From Candidatus Eisenbergiella intestinipullorum (GTDB lineage Bacteria > Bacillota > Clostridia > Lachnospirales > Lachnospiraceae), in assembly GCA_019119815.1 (NCBI GenBank), contig DWWH01000034.1:51754-115753 (forward strand): DNA of 64,000 nt. The letters run 5' to 3'. This document shows, piece by piece, positions 33,898 to 41,996 of this stretch. The notes under the pieces were generated by a model that saw only the letters and a list, made by a program, of their open reading frames with translations, did no database searches and was not told where the DNA came from. The first letter of the stretch is position 1; every line of letters starts with the position of its first letter. Both the position numbers and the translations under genes were made by a program.

Positions 33898-35473
33898 GAG
33901 AAAAGAGGATCTGTTCCGCTTCCTGGCGGAAAATTATGTGTTCTTTACCATCATGAACCTGGTCATCCTGACGGGCATCTACCTGGCGCTTTCGGCTTAT
34001 GGGAACCACGTGGCGCCCACGCCGTCTCCGGACGCTCTTCTGGAAACGCTTTCGAAGACGGCGGACCGGGAGCTCGGACGTCTGGCCTCGGTCTCTTTTC
34101 TGGGAAAGGATTCCGGGCTGATGATCCTGGACGGGGAAGGAAATGTTCTGTGCGCGCAGCAGGACGCCCAGGGAAAGCATTTTTCCGGGGAAACGCTCGC
34201 CTGCATCCCGGAATATACCGCCGACAGCCGGGTCCTGGCGGCGGAGCTTCCGGAAAATGCGCAGGGAGGAAGCTATCTTTTGACCCGTGCCCAGTATCTG
34301 GAGGACGGAAGCCTTACGGTTACGGGCTATGCCTTCCTGGATGAAAACAGAGTCTGGAGGTCCGGAACGATCCTTAAGCGGGAAACTCCGTTTACAAAGG
34401 AGGAGCTGGAATATCTGATGGGCCGTGACGGACAGGGACGCAGCATCTACAGGCATTCCTATGAAAATCCGGACGGACTGCCCAGAACTGCCGTATTCTG
34501 GATGCGGGAAGCGGGTTCGGAGCAGTACCGCCTGTTTTACCGGGTGGCGGACAGCATCAAGTGGTTCCTTCTGCCGATCTATCTGGGAACGGCGGCCGTC
34601 TGCATCCTCTGGCTCAGCCGGCGGGTGAGGCGCCTTCTCGCCCCGCTGAACGCGGCCGCAGCCAATCTGGCGGCAGACCGCCCCAGCGGGCTTCAGGATT
34701 ATGAGGGCCCGGTGGAATTCAAGGAGCTTGCGGACAATTTTCTGCACCTGGAACGGGCGCTGCAGGAGAGCGAAAGGGAACGCCGCAGGCTGGACGGAGA
34801 GCGGAGAAAGCTGCTTTCCGATATTTCCCACGATCTGAAAACGCCCGTCACGGTGATCCGGGGCTATGCCGCAGCGCTGCGGGACGGCCTGATAGCGCCG
34901 GAGGATGAGAAAAAATATCTGGACACCATCGCCGGAAGGGCGGAACGGGTCAATGAGCTGCTTTTGACCTTTCACGAATACAGCAGGCTGGACCGGCCGG
35001 ACATGCCAATCAACAAAAGACCGGAGGATCTGTGCGGCCTGGTCCGGGAATTTTTCGCAGAAAAGTATCAGGAACTGGAGCTTGCAGGGTTTGAGGTAGA
35101 GGCCTTCATTCCGGACCGGGCCATCCGGGCTGACGCAGACCGGGCTCTTCTGAGGCGGGCCATGGAAAACATCGTGAACAATGCGGTTCTCTACAATCCT
35201 CCGGGGACCAGGCTCACGGTGGAGGTGACCGAGGAGGAGGGACAGGCCGGGATCCTGATCGCGGACGACGGCTGCGGCATCCCGCAGGAATTAAAAGAAA
35301 ACCTGTTCCGGCCCTTTGTGACCGGAGATGCGGCAAGAGGGAGCGGCCACGGTTCCGGGCTCGGACTTGCGATCACCGCAAAGATTCTGGAGCTCCACGG
35401 AGGGAGCGTCCGCCTGCAGGAGCCGCCGCCCGGAGGAAAGGGCACTGCCTTCCGGCTGCTGCTTCCGATTTGA
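33881..35473 (+). CDS. Sensor histidine kinase
   Basis: A 530-residue membrane kinase. TM1 is about residues 22-42, an extracellular domain of about 180 residues follows, and TM2 is at about 228-246. A HAMP-like linker leads into the HisKA box DISHDLKTPVTVI, then the N box ENIVNNAVLYNP, and the G boxes DDGCGIP and HGSGLGLAITAKIL. The start is uncertain: TTG 33881, with AAGGGGG upstream, overlaps the regulator by 17 bp and gives a short basic N-terminus. The next ATG would start within TM1. The partner is the regulator at 33193. Confidence 0.87.
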   Translation: MRTGGRRKEDLFRFLAENYVFFTIMNLVILTGIYLALSAYGNHVAPTPSPDALLETLSKTADRELGRLASVSFLGKDSGLMILDGEGNVLCAQQDAQGKHFSGETLACIPEYTADSRVLAAELPENAQGGSYLLTRAQYLEDGSLTVTGYAFLDENRVWRSGTILKRETPFTKEELEYLMGRDGQGRSIYRHSYENPDGLPRTAVFWMREAGSEQYRLFYRVADSIKWFLLPIYLGTAAVCILWLSRRVRRLLAPLNAAAANLAADRPSGLQDYEGPVEFKELADNFLHLERALQESERERRRLDGERRKLLSDISHDLKTPVTVIRGYAAALRDGLIAPEDEKKYLDTIAGRAERVNELLLTFHEYSRLDRPDMPINKRPEDLCGLVREFFAEKYQELELAGFEVEAFIPDRAIRADADRALLRRAMENIVNNAVLYNPPGTRLTVEVTEEEGQAGILIADDGCGIPQELKENLFRPFVTGDAARGSGHGSGLGLAITAKILELHGGSVRLQEPPPGGKGTAFRLLLPI

Positions 35474-35533
35474 CAGGAACGCATTCTATGATTATAATGG
35501 GCGAATGGAAACGAGATGGGAGGTTAACGGAAC

Positions 35534-35809
35534 ATGACTTTTGTATACCCTGCTGTTTTTACCCCGCAGAGGGAGGGAGGCTACCGCGCCAGCTTTCCGG
35601 ATCTGGCCTGCTGCGAGGCCTTCGGCGCGGATCTGGAGGATGCGGTGGAGAATGCCATGGACGCGGCATATAACTGGATCTGCTCCGAGCTGGAGGAGGA
35701 GGACTGTTTTCTTCCGAACCAGACGGCGGTGGAGGATATTTCGCTGCAGGAAGGGGAGCTGGTCCGAAAGATCATGGTGCGCGTGAAGCTGCTCCCGGAC
35801 AGCGAGTGA
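35534..35809 (+). CDS. HicB-like antitoxin family protein
   Basis: A 91-residue protein with the partial RNase H-like fold of HicB (VYPAVFTPQREGGYRASFPDL at the start, with ENAMDAAYNWI in the helix). HicB normally neutralises the HicA mRNA interferase, but no HicA-like gene (small, double-stranded-RNA-binding-like) lies on either side. There is also no C-terminal DNA-binding extension. It may be a solitary HicB with another role. The ribosome binding site GGGAGG precedes ATG 35534. Confidence 0.75.
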   Translation: MTFVYPAVFTPQREGGYRASFPDLACCEAFGADLEDAVENAMDAAYNWICSELEEEDCFLPNQTAVEDISLQEGELVRKIMVRVKLLPDSE

Positions 35810-35845
35810 GAGGCTTTTGGAACGAAAGAAGGAATGGAGAGTTTT

Positions 35846-36403
35846 ATGGAAACAAGGTACTATGAAATGAACATCGTAGGCTGCATCAGGAAGCTTCCGA
35901 TCATCCGGATTTCCGATCAGCTGGACATCGCAAGCTTTGTGCTCCTGGGCGATGCGGAGCTGGTGGTGAAGGCGGCGGCGGCGCTGAAGGAGCGGGTGCC
36001 TGAGGTGGATTATCTGATCACGGCGGAAGCCAAGGGGATCCCGCTGGTGCAGGAAATGGCGCGCATCATGAACATGAAGCGCTATTTCGTCGCCAGAAAG
36101 AGCGTCAAGCCCTATATGCTCGAGCCCTTTGTGACGGAGGTTTATTCCATCACCACGCAGAAGAAGCAGATCCTCTGCCTGGACAGGGAGGAAAGCGAGC
36201 TGATCCGCGGAAGGAGGATCCTGATCGTGGACGATGTGATCAGCACGGGAGAATCCCTGAAGGCCATGGAGACTCTGGTGGAAAAGGCGGGCGGAAAAGT
36301 AGCAGGAAAGGCCGCCATCCTTGCAGAAGGGGATGCGGCAAAGAGAAAGGACATCATCTATCTGGAGTCCTTCCCCACCTTTCCTGTCGGAAAATCCCGC
36401 TGA
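35846..36403 (+). CDS. Adenine/xanthine phosphoribosyltransferase-like protein
   Basis: A 185-residue type I phosphoribosyltransferase. The PRPP-binding signature ILIVDDVISTGES (about 123-135) is complete, and DYLITAEAKGIPL resembles adenine PRTases. The base specificity cannot be read directly. ATG 35846 follows GGAGAG; an ATG four codons earlier is less well spaced. It is the first gene of a run that continues with an ECF transporter and a creatininase-family hydrolase, so the enzyme probably salvages the imported compound or its breakdown product with PRPP. Confidence 0.85.
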   Translation: METRYYEMNIVGCIRKLPIIRISDQLDIASFVLLGDAELVVKAAAALKERVPEVDYLITAEAKGIPLVQEMARIMNMKRYFVARKSVKPYMLEPFVTEVYSITTQKKQILCLDREESELIRGRRILIVDDVISTGESLKAMETLVEKAGGKVAGKAAILAEGDAAKRKDIIYLESFPTFPVGKSR

Positions 36404-36428
36404 CCTGCGCATATGAGGAGAACACCAA

Positions 36429-38114
36429 GTGGAATACAGAGTGAACAACATCAGTTACAAATATACGCCGGATGGAAAAGAGGTCCTGAAAAATGTGAGT
36501 TTTTCCATTGAAAAGGGCAAGGTGACGGCGATCGTCGGTCCCAGCGGATGCGGAAAGTCCACGCTGGTCGAGATTTTTTCCGGAGTGATCCCGAAGCTGA
36601 TCTCGAACGGCGTGCTGGAAGGAAGCTTTGACATGCCGGAAAAGACCTTTGTCAGTGTGGTCAGCCAGACCCCGGAAAATCAGCTGTTCGGATACGGGGT
36701 GGAGGATGCGATCGCCTTCGGCATGGAAAATCTGGGGCTTCCCCAGGAAGAGATCTCGGAGAGGATGGAATACGTACTGGACCTTCTGAACCTGCAGTAT
36801 CTGAGAAACCGCAGCGTGGCGAACCTTTCCGGCGGACAGCGCCAGTCTGTCTGCATCGCCTCGGTCCTTGCCATGAATCCGGACATCCTGATCATGGACG
36901 AGCCGGTCAGCTCGCTGGATCCGGGCGGAAAGGCCATGGTGCAGGGCATTTTGAAGCAGCTTTCCGTCAACGGAGATACCACCGTCCTGGTGGACAACAA
37001 CCTGGTGTGGTCCGCGGGCATCGTGGACCATGTGATCGGCCTTTTGGACGGAGAGGTGGTATTTGACGGGAGCAGGGACGATTTCTTCCGGGATTTTGAA
37101 CTGCAGGAGAGGCTTGGCGTGATCCTTCCGCAGGAGGTGGAGATCTACCGGGAGCTTTCCAGGCGGTTTGAGGGACTGGAGCTGTTCTATACGGTGGAAG
37201 AAGCGCAGGAACAGATCGGCAGGCTTCTGAAAGGGAAATGCGCATCCGCTTCCCGGCAGGAGAGGAGCGGGGATGAGACCGGCGGAGCAGAGCCTCCGGT
37301 GATCACGGTCCATAATCTGGCCAAGACCTTCAGCGACGGCTTCCACGCCCTGATCGACGTGAACGCCAATCTGCCGGAAGGAAAGGTGATCGCCGTTCTG
37401 GGGCAGAACGGTTCCGGAAAGACCACCTTTGTCAAGCATCTGAACGGACTGTACAAGCCGACGGAGGGGGATGTGCGATACCGCGGGGCGTCGATCGTTT
37501 CCAAAACCGTGGCGCAGATTTCCAGGAATATCATTCTGGTGTTCCAGCATCCGGAGCATATGCTGTTCGAGGAAACGGTGGAGCGGGAGCTGACCTTCTG
37601 CGCGCGGATGCAGCAGGTGGAATTTTCACCGGAGCAGATCACGCAGGTGCTCTCCCATTATCATCTGGAACAGGAAAGAGAAACGTTTCCTTTGAATCTT
37701 TCCATGGGGCAGAAGCACATGCTGACCATCCTTTCCGTTCTGTTTTCCAGCGCAGACGTCATCATCCTGGATGAGCCGACGCTGGGGATGGACGGCTTCC
37801 TGGTGAAGGATCTGGAGGGGCTGATCGGTTCCCTGAGAGAGGCCGGAAAGACGGTCATCATGATCAGCCACGAGATTCCTCTGGTATTCCGCACGGTGGA
37901 TGCTGCCGTGATCCTGAACGCGGGGGAGAAGATCTTTGAAGGAAGCCGGAAGGAGCTGGCGGAAAGAAGCGACATCTTTGACCAGATCGGCATCGCCATG
38001 CCGCCGGTGGTGCGGCTGTCCCGCAGCCTCGGTCTGGATGAGATCTGCTATACGGTGGAAGATTTTACGGAACAGATCGGAAGAAAGCTTGCCGGAAAGG
38101 AGGGAGAGGAGTAA
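36429..38114 (+). CDS. ecfA: Energy-coupling-factor transporter ATPase, two fused ABC domains
   Basis: A 561-residue protein with two ABC ATPase domains in one chain, matching the fused EcfA-EcfA' arrangement. The first half has Walker A GPSGCGKST (about 36-44), signature LSGGQRQS and Walker B ILIMDEPVSSLDP. The second half has GQNGSGKTT (about 325-333), a degenerate signature LSMGQKHM and VIILDEPTLGMDG. The second signature (SMG rather than SGG) is a visible departure. GTG 36429 follows TGAGGAG. The stop overlaps the ecfT start by one base. It powers vitamin or nucleobase-type uptake. Confidence 0.92.
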   Translation: MEYRVNNISYKYTPDGKEVLKNVSFSIEKGKVTAIVGPSGCGKSTLVEIFSGVIPKLISNGVLEGSFDMPEKTFVSVVSQTPENQLFGYGVEDAIAFGMENLGLPQEEISERMEYVLDLLNLQYLRNRSVANLSGGQRQSVCIASVLAMNPDILIMDEPVSSLDPGGKAMVQGILKQLSVNGDTTVLVDNNLVWSAGIVDHVIGLLDGEVVFDGSRDDFFRDFELQERLGVILPQEVEIYRELSRRFEGLELFYTVEEAQEQIGRLLKGKCASASRQERSGDETGGAEPPVITVHNLAKTFSDGFHALIDVNANLPEGKVIAVLGQNGSGKTTFVKHLNGLYKPTEGDVRYRGASIVSKTVAQISRNIILVFQHPEHMLFEETVERELTFCARMQQVEFSPEQITQVLSHYHLEQERETFPLNLSMGQKHMLTILSVLFSSADVIILDEPTLGMDGFLVKDLEGLIGSLREAGKTVIMISHEIPLVFRTVDAAVILNAGEKIFEGSRKELAERSDIFDQIGIAMPPVVRLSRSLGLDEICYTVEDFTEQIGRKLAGKEGEE

Positions 38115-38935
38115 TGGATTATCTGAAGTATGTGGATGGAGATTCCCTCCTGCATAAGCTGGACCCCAGGACCAAATTTGCGTTCTTTGTGGTCATGGCC
38201 GTCCTTACCAGCCTGATCAAGTCAGGGGTGGCGCTGCTGTTTCTGTTCGCCTTTTTCATCGTCCTCTGGTGCGCCTGCGGAATACAGAAATACATGCTGG
38301 TCCTGCTTTCCAAGCTGAAGGTGCTGCTGCTTTTCATTTTTCTGCTGTGGCTGGTCCTGGGGCTGTTTGAGCCTCCGGCGGTGAGCGGCGGACCGGTATT
38401 TTTTGAGACCGTATTTTCCTTTGCGGGAAAAAACGTGGATTTCTGCTTTGACTGGTACGATTTTTATAAAGGCGCCGTCTATGCGCTGCGGATCTTTTTG
38501 ATGATCTCTTCTTTTTATACGGTGCTGATCACCACGAATTTCAGCGAGATCATCCTGGGACTCCAGAAATGGCACGTTTCCTATGCGATCGCCTTCGGCA
38601 TCGGCCTGGTATTCCAGATCATTCCCATGATCATCACGGAGCTGAACGCGATCATGGAAGCGCAGAGCTCAAGAGGGCTGGAGATCGAGGATTGCGGCTG
38701 GGCGACGAAGATCAAAAACTACGTGACCTTTTCCCTTCCTCTTTTGTTCCGCGTGATCAGCAAGGGGCAGGCGATCTCTCTGGCCATGCACTATTATCAG
38801 CTGGATTTCTCCGTAAAGAGGGGAACCTATAAGGCGATCCGGGCGAGCCGTTATGATGCGCTGTTCGTGCTCGTGAACGCGGCGGCCATCGCGGTGACGG
38901 TCGTTCTGCGGATCCTGTTCTATATTCCGGTATGA
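38114..38935 (+). CDS. ecfT: Energy-coupling-factor transporter transmembrane protein EcfT
   Basis: A 273-residue membrane protein with about five transmembrane helices and the coupling-helix motifs of EcfT: SSRGLEIED around residue 190, and a second Ala/Gly-Arg-type helix near 215-235. The N-terminus KLDPRTKFAFF is diagnostic for the family. It starts one base inside the ecfA stop. With the ATPase and the S-component at 39905 it forms a dedicated (Group I) ECF importer. Confidence 0.9.
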   Translation: MDYLKYVDGDSLLHKLDPRTKFAFFVVMAVLTSLIKSGVALLFLFAFFIVLWCACGIQKYMLVLLSKLKVLLLFIFLLWLVLGLFEPPAVSGGPVFFETVFSFAGKNVDFCFDWYDFYKGAVYALRIFLMISSFYTVLITTNFSEIILGLQKWHVSYAIAFGIGLVFQIIPMIITELNAIMEAQSSRGLEIEDCGWATKIKNYVTFSLPLLFRVISKGQAISLAMHYYQLDFSVKRGTYKAIRASRYDALFVLVNAAAIAVTVVLRILFYIPV

Positions 38936-39085
38936 TGACGGCGGCGTCATCCCGGCAGACAGGCGGCCGGAATGCGGCCGCAGAAACAGAAGATGACGGA
39001 AAGCGCCGTGAAAAGCCGGTTCCCGCCTGCCTTTCATGACGAAGACCGTCGCACATTGCCGCCAGGTGCGGCAGGAAGTGAGGTA

Positions 39086-39874
39086 ATGATGATCAAAAGA
39101 TGGGAGAATCTGACAAGAGATGAGCTGGCAGCGCTGGATAAGGACAATACGATCGTACTGCTGCCCACATCCGCAACGGAGCAGCACGGGCCGCATCTTC
39201 CGGTGGGAACGGATGCGATCATTTTGTCTGCGCTGATCGACAGGATCATCGCGCAGGGGGACGATGCTTTTCCCGGCGGCAATCTGATCTTTGCCCCGCA
39301 GCTTCCCATCGGAAAGAGCAATGAGCATCTGGGCTTCGCAGGAACGATCACCTTCAGCGCCCAGACCTATTATTCCCTGCTTCATGACATAGCGGGTTCC
39401 ATCGCGGCTAGCGGCTTCAAAAAGCTGATCCTGTTCAACAGCCACGGCGGAAATACGGATATGCTCAATCTGATCAGCCGGGATCTGCGGATCGACCTGG
39501 GGCTGGATGTATTTGTGATAGACTGGTGGTTCACCGATTTCTGGGCGGACGGGCTGAAGGATCTTCAGCAGTCCGGAAAATACGGCGTATTCCATGCCTG
39601 TGAGCTGGAAACCTCTCTGATGCTGGAGGCCCGGCCGGAGACGGTTCATATGGAGCTTGCCGTTGACGAGGAGCCTGCGGAGATCTTCCGCGGGGATAAG
39701 TACGTGACGGTTTTCGGCCCGGTAAACGCAGGCTGGAAGACGGCGGACGTGACAAAGAGCGGCGTGATCGGCGCCCCCACCTTTGCCACGGTGGAAAAAG
39801 GTCAAAAGCTTTTTGATTACGCGTGCAGAAAGCTTCTTGATATATTTGCAGAAATTGCAGGTATCAGCTACTGA
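39086..39874 (+). CDS. Creatininase-family amidohydrolase
   Basis: A 262-residue metal-dependent amidohydrolase of the creatininase family. The metal-binding pattern TEQHGPHLPVGTD (Glu, His, Asp) and NSHGGN are intact, with a further acidic CELETS. Family members open cyclic amides such as creatinine or remove formyl groups from pyrimidine intermediates; the substrate here is unknown. ATG 39086 and the next codon ATG 39089 are both possible behind GTGAGG. The gene lies between ecfT and the S-component gene, so it most likely acts on the transported compound. Confidence 0.87.
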   Translation: MMIKRWENLTRDELAALDKDNTIVLLPTSATEQHGPHLPVGTDAIILSALIDRIIAQGDDAFPGGNLIFAPQLPIGKSNEHLGFAGTITFSAQTYYSLLHDIAGSIAASGFKKLILFNSHGGNTDMLNLISRDLRIDLGLDVFVIDWWFTDFWADGLKDLQQSGKYGVFHACELETSLMLEARPETVHMELAVDEEPAEIFRGDKYVTVFGPVNAGWKTADVTKSGVIGAPTFATVEKGQKLFDYACRKLLDIFAEIAGISY

Positions 39875-39904
39875 TGACAGACTTCTTTTGAGGAGGAAGA
39901 AAAC

Positions 39905-40474
39905 GTGAAGAAAAAACTGAACTTTGTCAACATCATCTTCTTTGTGGTATTCGGCGTGCTGACCGGCGTGCTCTGGGCATATCTGTGCCCGATCCCGCTG
40001 ATTCCCGGCGCCGTGCATTTCAGGACCTTCGCCTTCATCATCGTGGTGATCGGCTACCTGTTCGGACCTGTGACGGGCTTCTTTTCCGGCTATATCGGAA
40101 CCATTGTATGGGCTCTCCTGTCCGGCAACTTCATTCCGCTGCACTCTCCGATCGCAGACGGACTGACGGTTGGCCTGTCCGCAGCGCTTCCGGCTCTGGT
40201 GCACCTGAAAGGAGGAAAGAAGGACCTTCTCGAGGTGATCAATGAGGGCAAGGGCAAATTCATCGGCGTGAGCCTGTTTTGGAGCCTTCTGTTCGGCGTG
40301 CTGATGATCCTCACCACCAGCCTTTCCCTGTCCTATTTCGCTGGCCTTGAGTATTCCTACTGCGTGATCTGGATCGGTATCGCCGATGTGGTGCCGATCG
40401 CGCTGACCCCCTTCGTGGTCCTTCTGCTGGCAAAGCGGATGAAGAACATCAGAAACATCGTTCCCTATATCTGA
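39905..40474 (+). CDS. ECF transporter S component
   Basis: A 189-residue integral membrane protein with about five to six helices. The glycine-rich segment GYLFGPVTGFFSGYIGT and the N-terminal helix FVNIIFFVVFGVLTGVLW match the substrate-binding S components of ECF importers. GTG 39905 follows AGGAGGAAG. It closes the operon that starts with the phosphoribosyltransferase at 35846 and is followed by a strong terminator. The transported compound is not deducible by sequence, but the neighbours point to a purine- or pyrimidine-like amide. Confidence 0.85.
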   Translation: MKKKLNFVNIIFFVVFGVLTGVLWAYLCPIPLIPGAVHFRTFAFIIVVIGYLFGPVTGFFSGYIGTIVWALLSGNFIPLHSPIADGLTVGLSAALPALVHLKGGKKDLLEVINEGKGKFIGVSLFWSLLFGVLMILTTSLSLSYFAGLEYSYCVIWIGIADVVPIALTPFVVLLLAKRMKNIRNIVPYI

Positions 40475-40526
40475 TGACATTCCGGAAAGAAAAAGGGAAC
40501 ACAGGACAATACGCGTAACGATTGCA

Positions 40527-40570
40527 TCAAAAAAGAAAGGGCTGCCCCTGCGGCGCCCTTTCTTTTTTGA
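40527..40570. terminator. Bidirectional terminator between the ECF operon and the MntR-like gene
   Basis: A perfect 16-bp stem (TCAAAAAAGAAAGGGC and its complement) with a 12-nt loop. T-runs are produced on both strands, so it can end both convergent transcripts. Confidence 0.85.
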
Positions 40571-40598
40571 TGATGTCCGGCAGAACAGATCCCTCCCT

Positions 40599-40994
40599 TC
40601 AGTCCTGCGTCCGGCCTTCTTCAGCTTTCTTTTCTCCGATATGCCGCTTGATGGCCTCAAAGCTTTCCGCACTGATCACATGCTCGATGCGGCAGGCATC
40701 CTCGGCGGCCACCTTCGGGTCCACGCCCAGACGGGTGAGCCATTCGGTGAGCAGCTCATGGCGCTCATAGATCATTTCCGCGATCGCGCGCCCGGACCGG
40801 GTGAGGGTGATAAAGCCCTCCCTGGAAACGGAGATATGCTCCTTTTCCCGGAGATTTTTCATAGCGACGCTGACGCTGGATTTCTTGAAGCCAAGCTCCT
40901 CCGCAATGTCCACCGACCGGACGACCGGCCGCTTCCTGCTCAGGATCAGGATTGTTTCAAGATAATTTTCTGCAGATTCATTTACATGCACCAT
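40599..40994 (-). CDS. DtxR/MntR-family metal-dependent regulator
   Basis: A 131-residue protein of the DtxR/MntR family: helix-turn-helix (VRSVDIAEELGFKKSSVSVAMKNL, read in parts) and a metal-dimerisation domain with E, H and C ligands (MIYERHELLTEWL and ACRIEHVIS). It lacks the C-terminal SH3-like domain of DtxR, like MntR. ATG at 40994 follows GGAGGAAAT. It diverges from feoA-feoA-feoB and probably represses that operon when iron or manganese is plentiful. Confidence 0.88.
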   Translation of the reverse strand: MVHVNESAENYLETILILSRKRPVVRSVDIAEELGFKKSSVSVAMKNLREKEHISVSREGFITLTRSGRAIAEMIYERHELLTEWLTRLGVDPKVAAEDACRIEHVISAESFEAIKRHIGEKKAEEGRTQD

Positions 40995-41112
40995 ATTTCC
41001 TCCATACCGGGATGCTTCCTGTCAGGATGCGCGCTGAACCGGGGGTCGGCCCGCAGCGCTGCGGCCCGGCCTGTCTTCTTCCTTCATAAACAGAAAACCT
41101 GTTAATAAAATC

Positions 41113-41141
41113 AGTATAACATAAGGAAAATAGGACAGCAA
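41113..41141 (-). promoter_or_regulatory. Promoter of the DtxR/MntR-like gene
   Basis: Read on the minus strand: TTGCTG (41141-41136), 17 bp, TATACT (41118-41113). It lies back to back with the feo promoter. Confidence 0.55.
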
Positions 41142-41155
41142 ATAAAAAATGACGC

Positions 41156-41184
41156 TTGACGACTAACCAAAGTTAGTATATACT
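41156..41184 (+). promoter_or_regulatory. Promoter of the feoA-feoA-feoB operon
   Basis: TTGACG at 41156-41161 and TATACT at 41179-41184 are separated by 17 bp. The -10 box is inside a palindrome (41173-41186), so bound repressor would block polymerase. Confidence 0.7.
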
Positions 41185-41186
41185 AA
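41173..41186. promoter_or_regulatory. Palindromic operator on the feo promoter
   Basis: TTAGTATATACTAA is a perfect 14-bp palindrome covering the feo -10 box. TTAG/CTAA half-sites are typical for DtxR/MntR-type regulators; the gene for one lies next door. Confidence 0.6.
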
Positions 41187-41359
41187 TTAGCGGATCGAAG
41201 GTCACGGTTCATCCGGGGCTGAGCATTGACTGCGCAGGAAGCATCCGGTCCGTCGCGAAGCGATCGGAATGGCCGGATGCCGTTGTGGTTCTGCTGAAGG
41301 ATGAACCGGAATGATTGAGGAAAGCATTTTCCAAAAACAGGACAGAAAGAAGATGAGAG

Positions 41360-41575
41360 ATGATGCCATTGACAATGGTGCGGGCCGGAGAGCCCAGCGT
41401 GATCCGCCGCATAGGCGGCAAGGAGGAAACGAGAAGATTTCTGGAAAATCTGGGTTTTGTTTCCGGTGGTGTGGTAACTGTGGTAACGGAAACGGGAGGG
41501 AATCTGATCGTGAACGTGAAGGATTCCAGAGTGGCCATAGGGAAGGATATGGCGAACAGGATCATGGTCGGCTGA
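41360..41575 (+). CDS. feoA: FeoA family protein
   Basis: A 71-residue SH3-like FeoA protein, the small cytoplasmic partner of the ferrous-iron transporter FeoB. The core pattern (GEPSVIRRIGGKEETRRFL then LGFVSGGVVTVV) and the ending NRIMVG fit the family. ATG 41360 is followed by a second ATG at 41363; either could be used. It is the first of two different feoA genes in tandem, 48 bp apart, and is transcribed from the palindrome-controlled promoter. Confidence 0.88.
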   Translation: MMPLTMVRAGEPSVIRRIGGKEETRRFLENLGFVSGGVVTVVTETGGNLIVNVKDSRVAIGKDMANRIMVG

Positions 41576-41623
41576 AGCGTCTCCGGAAGGATGGCGGCCG
41601 GAACAGGAGGAGAAGGAGAGAGC

Positions 41624-41845
41624 ATGAAAACATTAAAGGACATTCCCTGCGGAGAAAGGGTAAGGGTGGTAAAGCTTACCGGCGAGGGCGCGGTAAAGCG
41701 GCGCATCATGGATATGGGCATTACAAAGGGGGTGGAGATCTTTGTGAGAAAGGTCGCGCCGCTGGGAGACCCCGTAGAGGTGACGGTGAGGGGCTACGAA
41801 CTGTCGATCCGTAAGGCGGATGCACAGATGGTCCAGGTGGAATGA
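41624..41845 (+). CDS. feoA: FeoA family protein, second copy
   Basis: A 73-residue FeoA domain protein (MKTLKDIPCGERVRVVKL, RRIMDMGITKGVEIFV, PVEVTVRGYELSIRKADA). This copy carries the usual PLGDPVEV loop that the first lacks. ATG 41624 follows AGGAGGAGAAGGAGAG. It lies 151 bp before feoB, with a second operator-like site between them. Tandem feoA genes are common in clostridia; the two copies may form a heteromer or act on different proteins. Confidence 0.9.
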   Translation: MKTLKDIPCGERVRVVKLTGEGAVKRRIMDMGITKGVEIFVRKVAPLGDPVEVTVRGYELSIRKADAQMVQVE

Positions 41846-41859
41846 TTTTTATCTATAGG

Positions 41860-41873
41860 TTAGTTAATGCTAA
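41860..41873. promoter_or_regulatory. Second DtxR-like half-site pair ahead of feoB
   Basis: TTAGTTAATGCTAA has TTAG and CTAA arms like the feo operator, 124 bp before feoB. It may give feoB extra metal control; no strong separate promoter is visible. Confidence 0.4.
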
Positions 41874-41996
41874 TCAAAGGAAGCTATAACAAATCGCGGT
41901 TGCAGGAGACGGACAGAGGCTCCCGGCTCCGGGGCTGCGGACGGACCTGACATATATAGCAGGCAGCAGAAGCTGCGAGGCGGAAAGAGGTAGGAT

